64,000 nt of DNA. Source: Fusobacterium sp. (GTDB lineage: Bacteria > Fusobacteriota > Fusobacteriia > Fusobacteriales > Fusobacteriaceae). Numbering within the stretch: position 1 is the first letter of the stretch; every line of letters begins with the position of its first letter. Below, piece after piece: positions 1 through 8,443 of the stretch. The notes beneath the pieces were generated by a model. The model ran no database searches and was not told the origin of the DNA. It saw nothing but the letters and a program-made list of their open reading frames with translations. Location: assembly GCF_030528405.1 (NCBI RefSeq), contig NZ_JAUMYY010000003.1, positions 1 to 64,000 on the forward strand, read 5' to 3'. Made by a program: the position numbers and the translations under genes.

Positions 1-1374
1 AAGAAAAAATACTTCAAAGAAAATCCATTGCCTTTCGATTTAGATTCATTACAAGCCTTAGCTAATAATATACATGGATATTCTGCACAAAAAACTTTAG
101 ATATTACACAAGCTTTAAGAGATAAATATAAAGCAATTACATACAATAGATCAGAAATTCAATATTTGTCTGATGAACACTATAAAGAAGCACCTGAATT
201 AGTTAAATATGTCTCAGATAAATTAAATATAAATGCTAATTTTAATTTTTCTGATAAACCTAGATGTTTTAACTCAAAAAAACTGGAAGGGAATCCACAT
301 CATGGCATTATTCCTACAATGGAAGCCTTTGAACTAAATAAACTAAGCTATGATGAAAAAAATATATATAAATTAATAGCTGAAAGATATTTAATTCAGT
401 TTTTAGAAAGAATTGAATTAGAGAAGACAGAAGCTGAAATAGAGATTGAAAATAGTCTTTTTAAGCAATCGTCAATAAAAATAATAAATCCTGGTTATAC
501 TAAATATTTTAATGAAGTGAAAGATGAAGAAGATACAGAAGAAGAAAATCAACTTTCTAAGCTCTCAGAAGGTGTATATGATGTTTTATTAAATCAAGAG
601 GACTTTTATATTGATGAAAAGGAAACAAAGCCTAAAAAACCTTATACAGATTCTACATTATTACTTGATATGAGAAATATAGCAAAATATATTAAAAATC
701 CTGAAATAAGAGAAATATTAAAGGCGAAAGATAAAGGAAAACAGGGAATAAATGGAAGTATAGGAACTTCAGCAACAAGAGGACCGATAATTCAATCACT
801 TTTTGATAAAGGTTATTTAAAAAAAGAAGAGAAATATATTGTTGCAACAGAACTAGCTAAAGAGTACTTAAAGATATTACCTGAATCTTTAAAAACAGCA
901 GACGCAACAGCTTTATGGTATAGCATACAACAAGAAATTGTAGAAGGTAAGGCAGAAATAGAAGATTTAACCATATCAGTTCTTGAAGATGTAAAAAAGA
1001 TTATAAATTCTTCTGAAAATATAAAAATCTCTTCTAAGGTTGTAAACCAAAATAATAATAAAGGAAGAGAAAATTTTGGAACTTGTCCTAAATGCAAAAA
1101 AGGGGAAGTATACTCAAGTGATAAAAACTTCTACTGTAGCGAATATAAAAACGGATGTAATTTTTCTCTTTTCAAAAAGCTGAAAATTTATGGATTAAAA
1201 GAAATAGATGTAACAAATGCAAGAGCTAAAACACTTTTAGCGGGTCAATCAATTTTAATAAATAAAGTTCAAAGCAAATCAGGAAAAGAATATGACGCGT
1301 ATTTTAAATTAGAAATAAAAGATAAATACACAAATCTAATATTTGATAAGTTTAAAGAAACTAAAAAGAAATAA
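1..1374 (+). CDS. type IA DNA topoisomerase (TopB/TraE-like), 5'-truncated by window edge
   Basis: The reading frame is open from base 1, so the N-terminal Toprim part lies outside the window; 457 residues remain. The active-site tyrosine motif is present as ITYNRSE (Tyr codon 142-144), where the family usually has TYPR(T/S). The HHGIIPT motif corresponds to the HHAIIPT of topoisomerase III. A four-Cys zinc ribbon (CPKC, then two further Cys) starts near 1084. Such enzymes on conjugative elements resolve single-strand linkages during replication and transfer. It is followed by a palindromic repeat and a small ORF. The family call is firm; a precise subfamily is not. Confidence 0.85.
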   Translation, partial: KKKYFKENPLPFDLDSLQALANNIHGYSAQKTLDITQALRDKYKAITYNRSEIQYLSDEHYKEAPELVKYVSDKLNINANFNFSDKPRCFNSKKLEGNPHHGIIPTMEAFELNKLSYDEKNIYKLIAERYLIQFLERIELEKTEAEIEIENSLFKQSSIKIINPGYTKYFNEVKDEEDTEEENQLSKLSEGVYDVLLNQEDFYIDEKETKPKKPYTDSTLLLDMRNIAKYIKNPEIREILKAKDKGKQGINGSIGTSATRGPIIQSLFDKGYLKKEEKYIVATELAKEYLKILPESLKTADATALWYSIQQEIVEGKAEIEDLTISVLEDVKKIINSSENIKISSKVVNQNNNKGRENFGTCPKCKKGEVYSSDKNFYCSEYKNGCNFSLFKKLKIYGLKEIDVTNARAKTLLAGQSILINKVQSKSGKEYDAYFKLEIKDKYTNLIFDKFKETKKK

Positions 1375-1377
1375 AAG

Positions 1378-1403
1378 TAAGAGACACATGTGTCTTATAG
1401 TTG
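1378..1403. repeat. intercistronic palindrome, copy 1
   Basis: The core AGACACATGTGTCT lies at 1382-1395, with imperfect outward extension of the stem. It sits between the topoisomerase stop and the GGAGG ahead of the ATG at 1413. The palindrome centre is about 25 nt before that start. It belongs to an eight-copy family in this element. Confidence 0.8.
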
Positions 1404-1412
1404 GAGGTAAAA

Positions 1413-1538
1413 ATGAAAGATAAATTTTTAGATGAATTAAGAAACTTTAAAATAGGGCAAATTAAAGAAGAATTAGGAATAGTTGATGAAGGAAATATTG
1501 TATCAGAAGAAGATTTAGAAGGTGATACAGATGAATAA
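1413..1538 (+). CDS. small acidic protein of unknown function
   Basis: This is a 41-residue ORF with ATG at 1413 preceded by TTGGAGGTAA at good spacing. It begins MKDKFLDELRNFKIGQIKEE and is rich in Asp and Glu. It overlaps the start of the ArdC-like gene by 8 nt (ATG 1531, stop TAA 1536-1538), which suggests translational coupling. A palindromic repeat lies just upstream, as for other transfer genes here. No family is recognised. The well-placed ribosome binding site and the coupling are the evidence for it being real. Confidence 0.6.
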   Translation: MKDKFLDELRNFKIGQIKEELGIVDEGNIVSEEDLEGDTDE

Positions 1539-3543
1539 TGCTTTTGACATAGTAATGAACGACAGGAAAAAAATAGTAGATAAATTAATTCAAAACATGG
1601 AAAGGGGAGATTTAATATTTTCCAAAAATTGGAATAGCAGTGCTTTATATCCACAGAACCCGGTATCAAATGTTAGATATTTAGGTGGAAATAGAGTTAG
1701 ATTAATGCTAAAGGCTATAGAAAAAGAATATAAAGATCCTCGTTGGTTGACTTTTAAACAAGCAGCAGAAAATGGCTGGAATGTGAGAAAAGGAGAAAAA
1801 GGAACTTTATGTGAAAAATGGATATTTACAAAAAAAGAAAAAGAGATAAATAAAGATGGTAAAGAAGTAGAAAAAGAAGTAAAATTAGATAAACCACTTG
1901 TAAATTATTTTTATGTTTTCAATGCAGAACAAATAGAAAATATTCCTAAATTAGAAATAAACAACTTTACTAAAGATGAGTCAAATGAAATTGTACAAGA
2001 TTTTATAAATAGCTCTGAATGTAGTATAAAAGAAGTTGCACAGGATAAAGCCTATTATAATCCTGGAAAAGATGAAATAGTTTTACCTCTTAGAGAAAGC
2101 TTTAATAGTAGTCAAGATTTTTTAAAAACTACATTTCATGAAATGGTACATTCTACAGGACATAAAGATAGATTAAATAGAGATTTAACTGGATTAACTG
2201 GAGGATTTGGAAGTGAAGAATATGCAAAAGAAGAATTAGTAGCAGAACTAGGTTCTGTATTTCTTCAATCAAAATTAGGAATAAAACTAGAAGGAGAGCA
2301 TTTTGATAACCATAGTGCATATTTAAAATCCTGGATAAACATTTTAAAAAATGATTCTAATGAATTATTTAGAGCTGCTGCACAAGCAGAAAAAGCAAGT
2401 GAAAGATTATATGAAAGATATATTGAACACGAGCAAGAACAACTAAGAGAATTTTCACAAAAAGAATTTAGACCACATCCGTTAGACTCTTTCTCAGTAG
2501 AATTTCATTATGCAGAAACATCAAAAGATACAAAAAATCTTAACTTTGAAGAAGAAAAAAAATACAGGGGAGTTAAAGCATATGAGTTTATAGAAAAAGT
2601 TATTAAATTTGATAAAGAATATAGCTTAAAAAGAGAAATTGAAGAAATGGGATATTATAAATCTTGGATGACTATTAATTTAAAGGGATACTCTACAGAA
2701 AAAATAAGAATAGATTTGGGAGACAAAGAGTTTGGAGGCTTTGAAAAAGTATCGGATGCATTAGAATACAGATTAAAAAGTTTTCCAAAAAATCTGTTAG
2801 AGCATAAAAATTCTTATGCTGAAAATTTTGGAACGACTCCTGAAGCAATTGAAAAGGATGCAAAGGAAATATTAGAAAAAATTGAAAAAAGTATAGGACA
2901 TTTTAAAGAGAAGGAACAGTCGTATTTAACTGAAAGAGAAAAAATAAAGGAAAATGAGATATCTGAAAGTATAAAAAAAGAAATAAAAGCAAATCCTAAT
3001 ATAACTAAAACAGAAATATCTAAAAAAATAGGAATTGATGAAAAGCAACTAAATGAAAAACTTGGGAAATTAATAAAAAATAAAGAACTTTTTTATTCAA
3101 GTGATAAAGGAGAAATTAAGTATTATACAGAGAAATCAAATTATATAAAAGATATAGAAGAAAAAGAAAAACAAAAAGAGATAGTAAAAGAAAAAAGGAA
3201 AAAAGAACTGGAAGCTTTAGTAAAGGAAACAGTTAAAAAAGATATTCCAAAGGATCAATATAATTGTTTAACAGGGAATCAAATAATAGTAGAAAATCAT
3301 TTGTCTGGTGAAAAAAGATGGATAGCAGCAAGTGATGTGAAAGATAATAATATATCTATAAAAGAGAATCAAACACCTACTCTAACAATAGCTTTACATA
3401 AAGAAGAAGAAAAATTATATGCAAAGCCAATAGAATACTATAATGTGTCTCAATTAAATATAACAAAAGAAATTGAGCAAAAATTTGTTCCAATGAAAGA
3501 AAGAACTGTAGAAAAAGCAAAAGATAAAGGAATTGAAAGATAA
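1531..3543 (+). CDS. ArdC-like antirestriction / zincin polyvalent protein
   Basis: About 670 residues. The N-terminal 130 match the ArdC ssDNA-binding domain (DPRWLTFKQA, RKGEKGT, YFYVFNAEQIENIP). A zincin metallopeptidase domain follows, with HEMVH at about residues 203-207 and a downstream EELVAELG. The middle region resembles accessory domains of polyvalent mobile-element proteins but I cannot name it. A winged-helix-like segment (NPNITKTEISKKIG) precedes a C-terminal domain from 3259 that is shared with the ToxN-like protein at 10226. ATG 1531 is preferred over an upstream GTG (1522) because AAGGTG sits 6 nt before it. Members of this family protect incoming DNA in the recipient. Confidence 0.8.
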   Translation: MNNAFDIVMNDRKKIVDKLIQNMERGDLIFSKNWNSSALYPQNPVSNVRYLGGNRVRLMLKAIEKEYKDPRWLTFKQAAENGWNVRKGEKGTLCEKWIFTKKEKEINKDGKEVEKEVKLDKPLVNYFYVFNAEQIENIPKLEINNFTKDESNEIVQDFINSSECSIKEVAQDKAYYNPGKDEIVLPLRESFNSSQDFLKTTFHEMVHSTGHKDRLNRDLTGLTGGFGSEEYAKEELVAELGSVFLQSKLGIKLEGEHFDNHSAYLKSWINILKNDSNELFRAAAQAEKASERLYERYIEHEQEQLREFSQKEFRPHPLDSFSVEFHYAETSKDTKNLNFEEEKKYRGVKAYEFIEKVIKFDKEYSLKREIEEMGYYKSWMTINLKGYSTEKIRIDLGDKEFGGFEKVSDALEYRLKSFPKNLLEHKNSYAENFGTTPEAIEKDAKEILEKIEKSIGHFKEKEQSYLTEREKIKENEISESIKKEIKANPNITKTEISKKIGIDEKQLNEKLGKLIKNKELFYSSDKGEIKYYTEKSNYIKDIEEKEKQKEIVKEKRKKELEALVKETVKKDIPKDQYNCLTGNQIIVENHLSGEKRWIAASDVKDNNISIKENQTPTLTIALHKEEEKLYAKPIEYYNVSQLNITKEIEQKFVPMKERTVEKAKDKGIER

Positions 3544-3571
3544 AACTATGAGACACATGTGTCCCATAATT
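3544..3571. repeat. intercistronic palindrome, copy 2
   Basis: A 14-bp half-site on each side of GACACATGTGTC (3552-3563), with 12 of 14 positions paired. It lies directly before the GGAGG of trbJ; its centre is 27 nt before the ATG. Confidence 0.85.
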
Positions 3572-3583
3572 AAAGGAGGGAAA

Positions 3584-4363
3584 ATGAAAAGGAAAATTAT
3601 TTTAAGTTTTTTATTGTTATCACTTGTTGTCAATGCTGGTATATTTGGGGGTAAAGGAGGAAGTAGTGCATTAAAACAAATAGTTAAAATTTTAGTAGCT
3701 ATGCAAGCTAAACAAGCCCTTATGCAAACAGATTTAGGAAAAGAATTATTTGAGAATATTCAACAAACACAAAATCAATTAAAACAAATAGAAATGGAAA
3801 TGACAAATATGATGAGTTTAGCTCAAGAACTTACAACAGGACAGCTTATGAAGATACAACAAGATTATCAAGAATTATTAGCTATTCAAAACGGTTTTAG
3901 AGACAGTATAAACTCTTTTAAAAATTTTGAAAATGCTTTTAAAAATACATATACAGACTTTAAAAATTTAGAAGGCTTGACTCCTGATGAATATATAAGA
4001 AAGGCTGATGATCTATTAGAAGCAACAAGAAAAATGACACATGATTCATTTGCTATGGTAGGATTAGGCAGTCCTGAAAAATTGTCAAATGACGCACAAA
4101 GAATAACAGCTCTTATGAATGCAGCTAATAGTGCAGAAGGGCAGAAGGCAGTTCTTCAAGCAGGAATAAATATGGCAGGAGAACAAGCAAGAATATTAGG
4201 AGAATTAAGAACCTTACTTGCTTCATCACTACAAACACAAAATGCTGAAGTTATGCAAAAATTGCAAAACGAAAAAATTGAACTTGAACATGAAGAAAAT
4301 ATTTTTAAGAGAATTGAAAAGAAAAAAGATCCAGGAGCAAATCTTTTAGATAGAAAATGGTAG
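3584..4363 (+). CDS. trbJ: TrbJ-family conjugal transfer protein (VirB5-like)
   Basis: 259 residues. The signal peptide runs about residues 1-19 with cleavage after VNA, so the protein is periplasmic or exported. The rest is helical and Gln-rich, as in TrbJ/VirB5 minor pilus proteins. The gene order trbJ, lipoprotein, trbL matches the IncP trb operon. ATG 3584 follows TAAAGGAGGGAAA; an upstream in-frame ATG lies in the palindrome region and is unlikely. The last 12 residues (KDPGANLLDRKW) are identical to the end of the next protein, which is odd and unexplained. Confidence 0.75.
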   Translation: MKRKIILSFLLLSLVVNAGIFGGKGGSSALKQIVKILVAMQAKQALMQTDLGKELFENIQQTQNQLKQIEMEMTNMMSLAQELTTGQLMKIQQDYQELLAIQNGFRDSINSFKNFENAFKNTYTDFKNLEGLTPDEYIRKADDLLEATRKMTHDSFAMVGLGSPEKLSNDAQRITALMNAANSAEGQKAVLQAGINMAGEQARILGELRTLLASSLQTQNAEVMQKLQNEKIELEHEENIFKRIEKKKDPGANLLDRKW

Positions 4364-4375
4364 GAGGAAAATATC

Positions 4376-4678
4376 ATGAAAAAAATGTTATTAGGTTTAT
4401 TAATATGTTTATTTTTAGTTAGTTGTGGAAAGAAAGAAGTTGAATATCCTATTTATACTAAAGCTGAAAAAGAGGCTATTTATAAGGAAGCTAAAGATAA
4501 GGATAATAAGGAAAAACTAAAAGAGATAGAAGATTTGATGAATAAATTAGAAATTTTAGGAAAAAATGGAGATAAAGTCGCAGAAGGAGAGTATTTGGAT
4601 TGGGAAGAGACACAATTATTTTACAGAGCACCTAAACAAAAAGATCCAGGAGCAAATCTTTTAGATAGGAAGTGGTAG
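4376..4678 (+). CDS. small lipoprotein in the TrbK position (candidate entry exclusion)
   Basis: 100 residues. A type II signal peptide ends in the lipobox LVSC with lipidated Cys17. A Lys/Glu-rich helix follows and the C-terminal tail KDPGANLLDRKW is the same as in TrbJ. In IncP plasmids the lipoprotein TrbK, between trbJ and trbL, blocks uptake of a second copy. Position and lipobox support the same role, but sequence similarity to TrbK is not evident to me. It starts 12 nt after the trbJ stop with GGAGG spacing and ends 1 nt before trbL. Confidence 0.65.
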   Translation: MKKMLLGLLICLFLVSCGKKEVEYPIYTKAEKEAIYKEAKDKDNKEKLKEIEDLMNKLEILGKNGDKVAEGEYLDWEETQLFYRAPKQKDPGANLLDRKW

Positions 4679-4679
4679 A

Positions 4680-6026
4680 ATGCAAACTTTTACGGAGATA
4701 CTGAATATCTTTATAAATGTTTTAGAAAAAATTCCACAAAACTTAAAAATTATGGCATATTCATTATTATTTTTTCTTAGTACTATAGAAATAGCTTTAA
4801 CTATCTATAATAATATTGACAATGAAAGTTTTAGCTATATTAAATGGGGAAAAATTAAAATATTGAAGATTGGTTTTATTATGTTTGCTATTAACAGATA
4901 CGAATGGATTTTAAATGGAGTAAAAAGTTTTTTTATGGAAATAGGTTCAAAGGGGCTGGGACTTTCATTAAAGGGTAGTAATTATTTTAATAAACCATCT
5001 GAAATTTATGATTTAGGAATAGATATAGCTAATCATGTACGAAAAGCAGTTAGTTGGAAACCTAGTACTTATGTATTTTTGATATTAGCTATATTGATAG
5101 CTATTGGCTTTTTTCTTATAGCAATACAAGTCATAATATGCTGGGTTGAATTTTACTTTTTAACAGGTATTTCTATTGTTTTTCTTCCATTTGGAGCTTT
5201 AGATATAACAGTAGAATATTATAAAAATGTTTTTAAAACTATTATGGGTGCCTCAATAAAACTATGTGTATTTAATATATGGGTTCTTATATGTGAAAAG
5301 ATATTAAAAAGTTTAGCTGATGTTCCTAAAGAAAAAATAACTTTTGATTATTCTTTAATAGTAGCTGGAACAGCCTATATTCTTGTAACTGTTCTACTAT
5401 CAATGCCATCTATGACAACAAGCTTACTAACTGGAACACCAACATTAAATGCTGGGGCAGCTATGTCAGCAGCGACAGGAGCAGTAGCTGGACTAGGAGC
5501 AGGAATGGCACATATGTACAGAGGGACAAAAGAAACAGTAAAAGGAGCATATGAAGGAGCAAAAACAGGAGGTAGTTTAGGAAAAACTGTAGGAGGAATT
5601 GTAGGTGGACCAGTAGGAGGAGCTGTTATTGGAACTTTAGGAGGAGCTATAGGAGGAGCAGTTAAGGGAACGTATGCAGCTGGAAGATATGCCATATTCA
5701 AAGAAAAGGGTAAAGATAAAACTAATGAAGAAAAACCAAGCAGTAATAGAAAATCAAGTAATCAATCGTTAGCTGAAAAATTGGCTGGTAATACAGATTC
5801 TCCTGACAATAACTCTTCTAGCATAAATGAAAATAAAAGTACTAATTCAAAAACTGATACCATAAATACAGGAAACAATAGACAATCCCAACAAACTAAC
5901 AATTCTAGCAATACAATAGGTTCAACTGAAAATAATATAAATACATCATCGACAAACACAGAAAGTGCAACTAAACCTACTATGAATGGAGGGGAAATTC
6001 CTAATTGGGCGAAAGACGATTATTGA
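4680..6026 (+). CDS. trbL: TrbL/VirB6 inner-membrane channel protein
   Basis: 448 residues. Several hydrophobic segments fill residues 20-255, with the cluster at about 130-185 strongest. A Gly/Ala-rich stretch (about 255-340, repeated GGxxGG) follows, and the last 90 residues are a Ser/Asn/Thr low-complexity tail. This is the usual TrbL layout: polytopic membrane core, glycine-rich segment, disordered tail. It follows the lipoprotein stop by one base, with AGGAAGTGG inside the upstream gene acting as ribosome binding site. The C-terminus is read just into palindrome copy 3. Confidence 0.8.
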   Translation: MQTFTEILNIFINVLEKIPQNLKIMAYSLLFFLSTIEIALTIYNNIDNESFSYIKWGKIKILKIGFIMFAINRYEWILNGVKSFFMEIGSKGLGLSLKGSNYFNKPSEIYDLGIDIANHVRKAVSWKPSTYVFLILAILIAIGFFLIAIQVIICWVEFYFLTGISIVFLPFGALDITVEYYKNVFKTIMGASIKLCVFNIWVLICEKILKSLADVPKEKITFDYSLIVAGTAYILVTVLLSMPSMTTSLLTGTPTLNAGAAMSAATGAVAGLGAGMAHMYRGTKETVKGAYEGAKTGGSLGKTVGGIVGGPVGGAVIGTLGGAIGGAVKGTYAAGRYAIFKEKGKDKTNEEKPSSNRKSSNQSLAEKLAGNTDSPDNNSSSINENKSTNSKTDTINTGNNRQSQQTNNSSNTIGSTENNINTSSTNTESATKPTMNGGEIPNWAKDDY

Positions 6027-6027
6027 A

Positions 6028-6055
6028 AACTAAGAGACTCACGTGTCCTTTAGTT
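6028..6055. repeat. intercistronic palindrome, copy 3 (variant)
   Basis: The core here is GACTCACGTGTC, with two changes from the consensus. The outer arms AACTAA and TTTAGTT are kept. It overlaps or abuts the trbL stop region and precedes the GAAGGAGG of traF; the centre is about 27 nt before the GTG start. Confidence 0.75.
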
Positions 6056-6067
6056 GAAGGAGGCTGG

Positions 6068-6592
6068 GTGAATACAAAAAAAAGAGCAAGTATAATGTTT
6101 CTAATGTTTTTTTCTTTTATGGCTTATTTAAAAATTCTATCTTCAAACTATACGATAAATGTAACAGAAAGTTTGCCATTAGGAATATATAAATTAACAG
6201 ATATTGAGCATATAGAAATAGGTGATACTGTACAATTCTATTTAAATGAAAAAGAATTAGAAATACTTTATAGTAGAGGTTATTTGCCTCGATTTGCAAA
6301 AACTTTATTGAAAGAAGTTGCAGCTGATTATTCAAATAGAGATGAGATAGAAATTAAGGAAGATAAATTTCATAAATATTTATATGTATCTGGCAAGAAT
6401 TATGGTCTTATATTCAATAAAGATTCAAAAGGTAGAGCTATAAAAGAGATTTGCTTGGAAGAATTAAAACCTAAAAATAAAAATGAATACTTACTATTAT
6501 CTTCTCATTATAAATCTTATGATAGTAGATATTTCGGATTAATTAGTAAGGATAAAATTTTAAAGAAAGCAGAAATAAAAATAAAATTTTAA
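6068..6592 (+). CDS. traF: TraF-type S26 signal peptidase (pilin maturation)
   Basis: 174 residues starting at GTG 6068, which has GAAGGAGG 4 nt upstream; longer frames from 6005 overlap trbL and the palindrome. An N-terminal membrane segment (residues 9-24) is followed by the catalytic serine motif TESLPLGIYKL (Ser35). A likely general-base Lys82 lies in KTLLKEVAA, and SYDSRYFG follows near the end. In RP4, TraF cleaves and circularises the TrbC pilin. The TrbC homologue of this element is at 15440. It closes the first transfer block; a promoter follows it. Confidence 0.85.
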   Translation: MNTKKRASIMFLMFFSFMAYLKILSSNYTINVTESLPLGIYKLTDIEHIEIGDTVQFYLNEKELEILYSRGYLPRFAKTLLKEVAADYSNRDEIEIKEDKFHKYLYVSGKNYGLIFNKDSKGRAIKEICLEELKPKNKNEYLLLSSHYKSYDSRYFGLISKDKILKKAEIKIKF

Positions 6593-6595
6593 ATA

Positions 6596-6624
6596 TTGAC
6601 ATCATTCCTTAAAAATGATATATT
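6596..6624 (+). promoter_or_regulatory. sigma70-type promoter
   Basis: TTGACA at 6596-6601, a 17-nt spacer and TATATT at 6619-6624. It lies directly after traF and would drive the small membrane protein at 6722 and possibly the parA region. Confidence 0.6.
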
Positions 6625-6721
6625 TATACTATAGATATAATTTAATTGAAGGTGTTGTTATTAATTACTGAAAGTTTTGGAATGTTTAGAAAAAGGGTAC
6701 TATCCTTTTATAGGAAGGAGA

Positions 6722-7000
6722 ATGAGAGTAATGAAAATTTTTAAGACAATTATTTATCATTTTTTAATGGCATTTAGAGGAATATTTTTTGCAATTTTTA
6801 ATATTCTTGCAGGAATTTTAGCTATTGTAATAGTCCTTTCTCTTGGGGTTTATATTTTTGGAGATGCTAAGAGTAATGTATTAGGAGCAACTTTTGGGGC
6901 TTCATTAATATTTTTAGGAATATATTTTTTAAAACATTTTTATGACAAGATTATATTTTGGGCAAAGCCAGATGACATAGATTTAACATTATTTAAATAA
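6722..7000 (+). CDS. small membrane protein, unknown function
   Basis: 92 residues, with two hydrophobic segments (about 14-41 and 51-69) and a short charged tail ending in FWAKPDDIDLTLFK. ATG 6722 follows AGGAAGGAG; the in-frame ATG at 6677 has no ribosome binding site. It has its own upstream promoter and is followed by palindrome copy 4. No family is recognised. Its place between traF and the parA module suggests an accessory envelope role, which is inference only. Confidence 0.6.
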   Translation: MRVMKIFKTIIYHFLMAFRGIFFAIFNILAGILAIVIVLSLGVYIFGDAKSNVLGATFGASLIFLGIYFLKHFYDKIIFWAKPDDIDLTLFK

Positions 7001-7027
7001 ACTAGGAGACACATGTGTCTTCTAGTT
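7000..7027. repeat. intercistronic palindrome, copy 4 (near-perfect)
   Basis: A 28-bp inverted repeat, 13 of 14 positions paired, with the one exception a G-T that would be a G-U wobble in RNA. Unlike the other copies it has no obvious start codon 23-31 nt downstream; an AAAGAGG is present but no ATG follows. The next structure is a nested hairpin at 7083-7138. Confidence 0.85.
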
Positions 7028-7082
7028 GAGAAAATATAAAGAGGAATAATCTTATAAATAAAATAATTGTTAAAGAATAAAA

Positions 7083-7138
7083 AAGGCAGCCATAAATGAC
7101 CACCCTTAACCGCAATTAAGTGTATCATTTTCTGCCTT
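7083..7138. repeat. nested three-tier inverted repeat (structured nucleic acid)
   Basis: Three nested stems share one axis: AAGGCAG/CTGCCTT (7083-7089, 7132-7138), AAATGA/TCATTT (7094-7099, 7125-7130) and CTTAA/TTAAG (7105-7109, 7116-7120). No T-run follows, so it is not a simple terminator. It could be a regulatory RNA leader, a protein-binding site, or a structure acting in single-stranded transferred DNA. Confidence 0.65.
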
Positions 7139-7172
7139 AAATTTCAATAAAAAATTTAAAGGAGGAAATAAT

Positions 7173-7295
7173 ATGGTACTACATTATAATCAAGACGGGA
7201 CTATTAGTATGAAATTAAACATTCGAGGAAAAGTGATTTTAAGGATATTTTTAACATATCAAGATTACAAAGAGTTTATTTCTCAATTAAACTAA
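7173..7295 (+). CDS. small protein, unknown function
   Basis: 40 residues, starting MVLHYNQDGTISMKLNIRGK. ATG 7173 is preceded by AAAGGAGG (7158-7165) with 7-nt spacing. It lies between the nested hairpin and the parA-like gene, which begins 23 nt after its stop. I recognise no family. The perfect ribosome binding site is the main support. Confidence 0.55.
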   Translation: MVLHYNQDGTISMKLNIRGKVILRIFLTYQDYKEFISQLN

Positions 7296-7317
7296 TAGCT
7301 TCTGAACAGGAGCAGTT

Positions 7318-8421
7318 ATGAAAAGAAAAGTAAGCATTCTCAGGAAGAAAAATGGTGTTCTTAATCAAGCAAGATTTACATTAAATAAAGATATTCTAAA
7401 AACTTTGAATATTAAGGATGAGAAAGAAAACTTAAATCTTATTTATAAAAATGCTGAAATTAGAATAAAAAGATCTGAAATTAAAGAAGAAAAAATAATT
7501 TATGATAAAAATAAGATTTTAAAAGAATGTACTAAAAATCTTTCTCTTATAAAAAGTTTCAGTAATAGAGAAAAAGAATATGCAAATTATAATATTTTAA
7601 TTCCTTTGCCAGTTGCAAAAGCAATGGCTTTGGACTCTAATCCAACAGTTAATGTTTTTCTTGAGAATAAAGAAATTAGAATAAAATCAGGAGGAATTAT
7701 GAGTAAAGTATATACTGTAAAAAATAATAAAGGAGGTATATCAAAAACTTTTACAGCAGTTCAAATAGCTTCAGGACTTGCTTTAAATGGATATAAAACT
7801 TTACTGGCAACATCAGATAGTCAAAACAATATATTGCACTATACGATGAAAAAGGAAGAGCTTGAAAAATATGACATGACTCGTGGCTTGAGACATGCAG
7901 TTTTATTTGGAGATAATGAAGACTTATATATACAGTTAAGAAAAAATTTAGATTTTATACCTACTGAATCATCAGTATTTAGTGAAGCATTTGAAAAAAA
8001 ATTTAAAACCTGGATAGAAAAAAAGAAAGAAGAATATGACTACATAATTATAGATTCTATCCCAACAATGGAAATAGATAAGAAATTTGTAGAATATTCA
8101 GATAAAATAATTATTCCAACTTTTTGTGATTATTCAACAACAGAAGGGATTTTAAAAGTCATAGAAGAAGCTGGAGCAGAAAAAGTACAGGCAGTCATTA
8201 TAAGTCTATACAAAAATACTAAAACACAGAGAGAATACAGAGAAAAGCTTGGGAAATTTTTAGAAGGAACAGGAATTTGTTTTCCAGAGCCGGTTAAAGA
8301 ACTTTCACAAATAGAAACATTAATAGAAAAAGGAAAAACAATTTGGGAGTCTAAAGCTAAAGTATTGGAAGAAGTTCAAAATAGCTTTTTAGATGTTATT
8401 TTAAGCATGATAGAAAAATAA
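7318..8421 (+). CDS. ParA/MinD-like ATPase with AbrB-like N-terminal extension
   Basis: 367 residues. The C-terminal 240 are a ParA-type ATPase: deviant Walker A KGGISKT at 138-144 and Walker B in YDYIIIDS. The N-terminal 127 contain two segments (about 15-51 and 88-121) that read like AbrB/SpoVT swapped-hairpin DNA-binding motifs (RFTLNKDILKTLNI... and YNILIPLPVAKAMAL...). An internal ATG at 7699 (Met128), exactly where the ATPase begins, has GGAGG at 7690-7694, so a second, ATPase-only product is likely. It probably acts in partition, maintenance or positioning of transfer. No classic ParB is visible; the DUF3102-like protein at 9392 is a candidate partner. Confidence 0.75.
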   Translation: MKRKVSILRKKNGVLNQARFTLNKDILKTLNIKDEKENLNLIYKNAEIRIKRSEIKEEKIIYDKNKILKECTKNLSLIKSFSNREKEYANYNILIPLPVAKAMALDSNPTVNVFLENKEIRIKSGGIMSKVYTVKNNKGGISKTFTAVQIASGLALNGYKTLLATSDSQNNILHYTMKKEELEKYDMTRGLRHAVLFGDNEDLYIQLRKNLDFIPTESSVFSEAFEKKFKTWIEKKKEEYDYIIIDSIPTMEIDKKFVEYSDKIIIPTFCDYSTTEGILKVIEEAGAEKVQAVIISLYKNTKTQREYREKLGKFLEGTGICFPEPVKELSQIETLIEKGKTIWESKAKVLEEVQNSFLDVILSMIEK

Positions 8422-8443
8422 CAAGAAAAAGGGAGGAAGAAGA

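Noticed and set aside
5375-5701. Minus-strand Pro/Ala-rich ORF opposite trbL
   Set aside because: It mirrors the Gly/Ala-rich segment of TrbL; no ribosome binding site or separate support.
6596-6640. A second promoter with TATACT at 6625-6630
   Set aside because: The spacing to TTGACA would be 23 nt, so TATATT at 6619 is the better -10.
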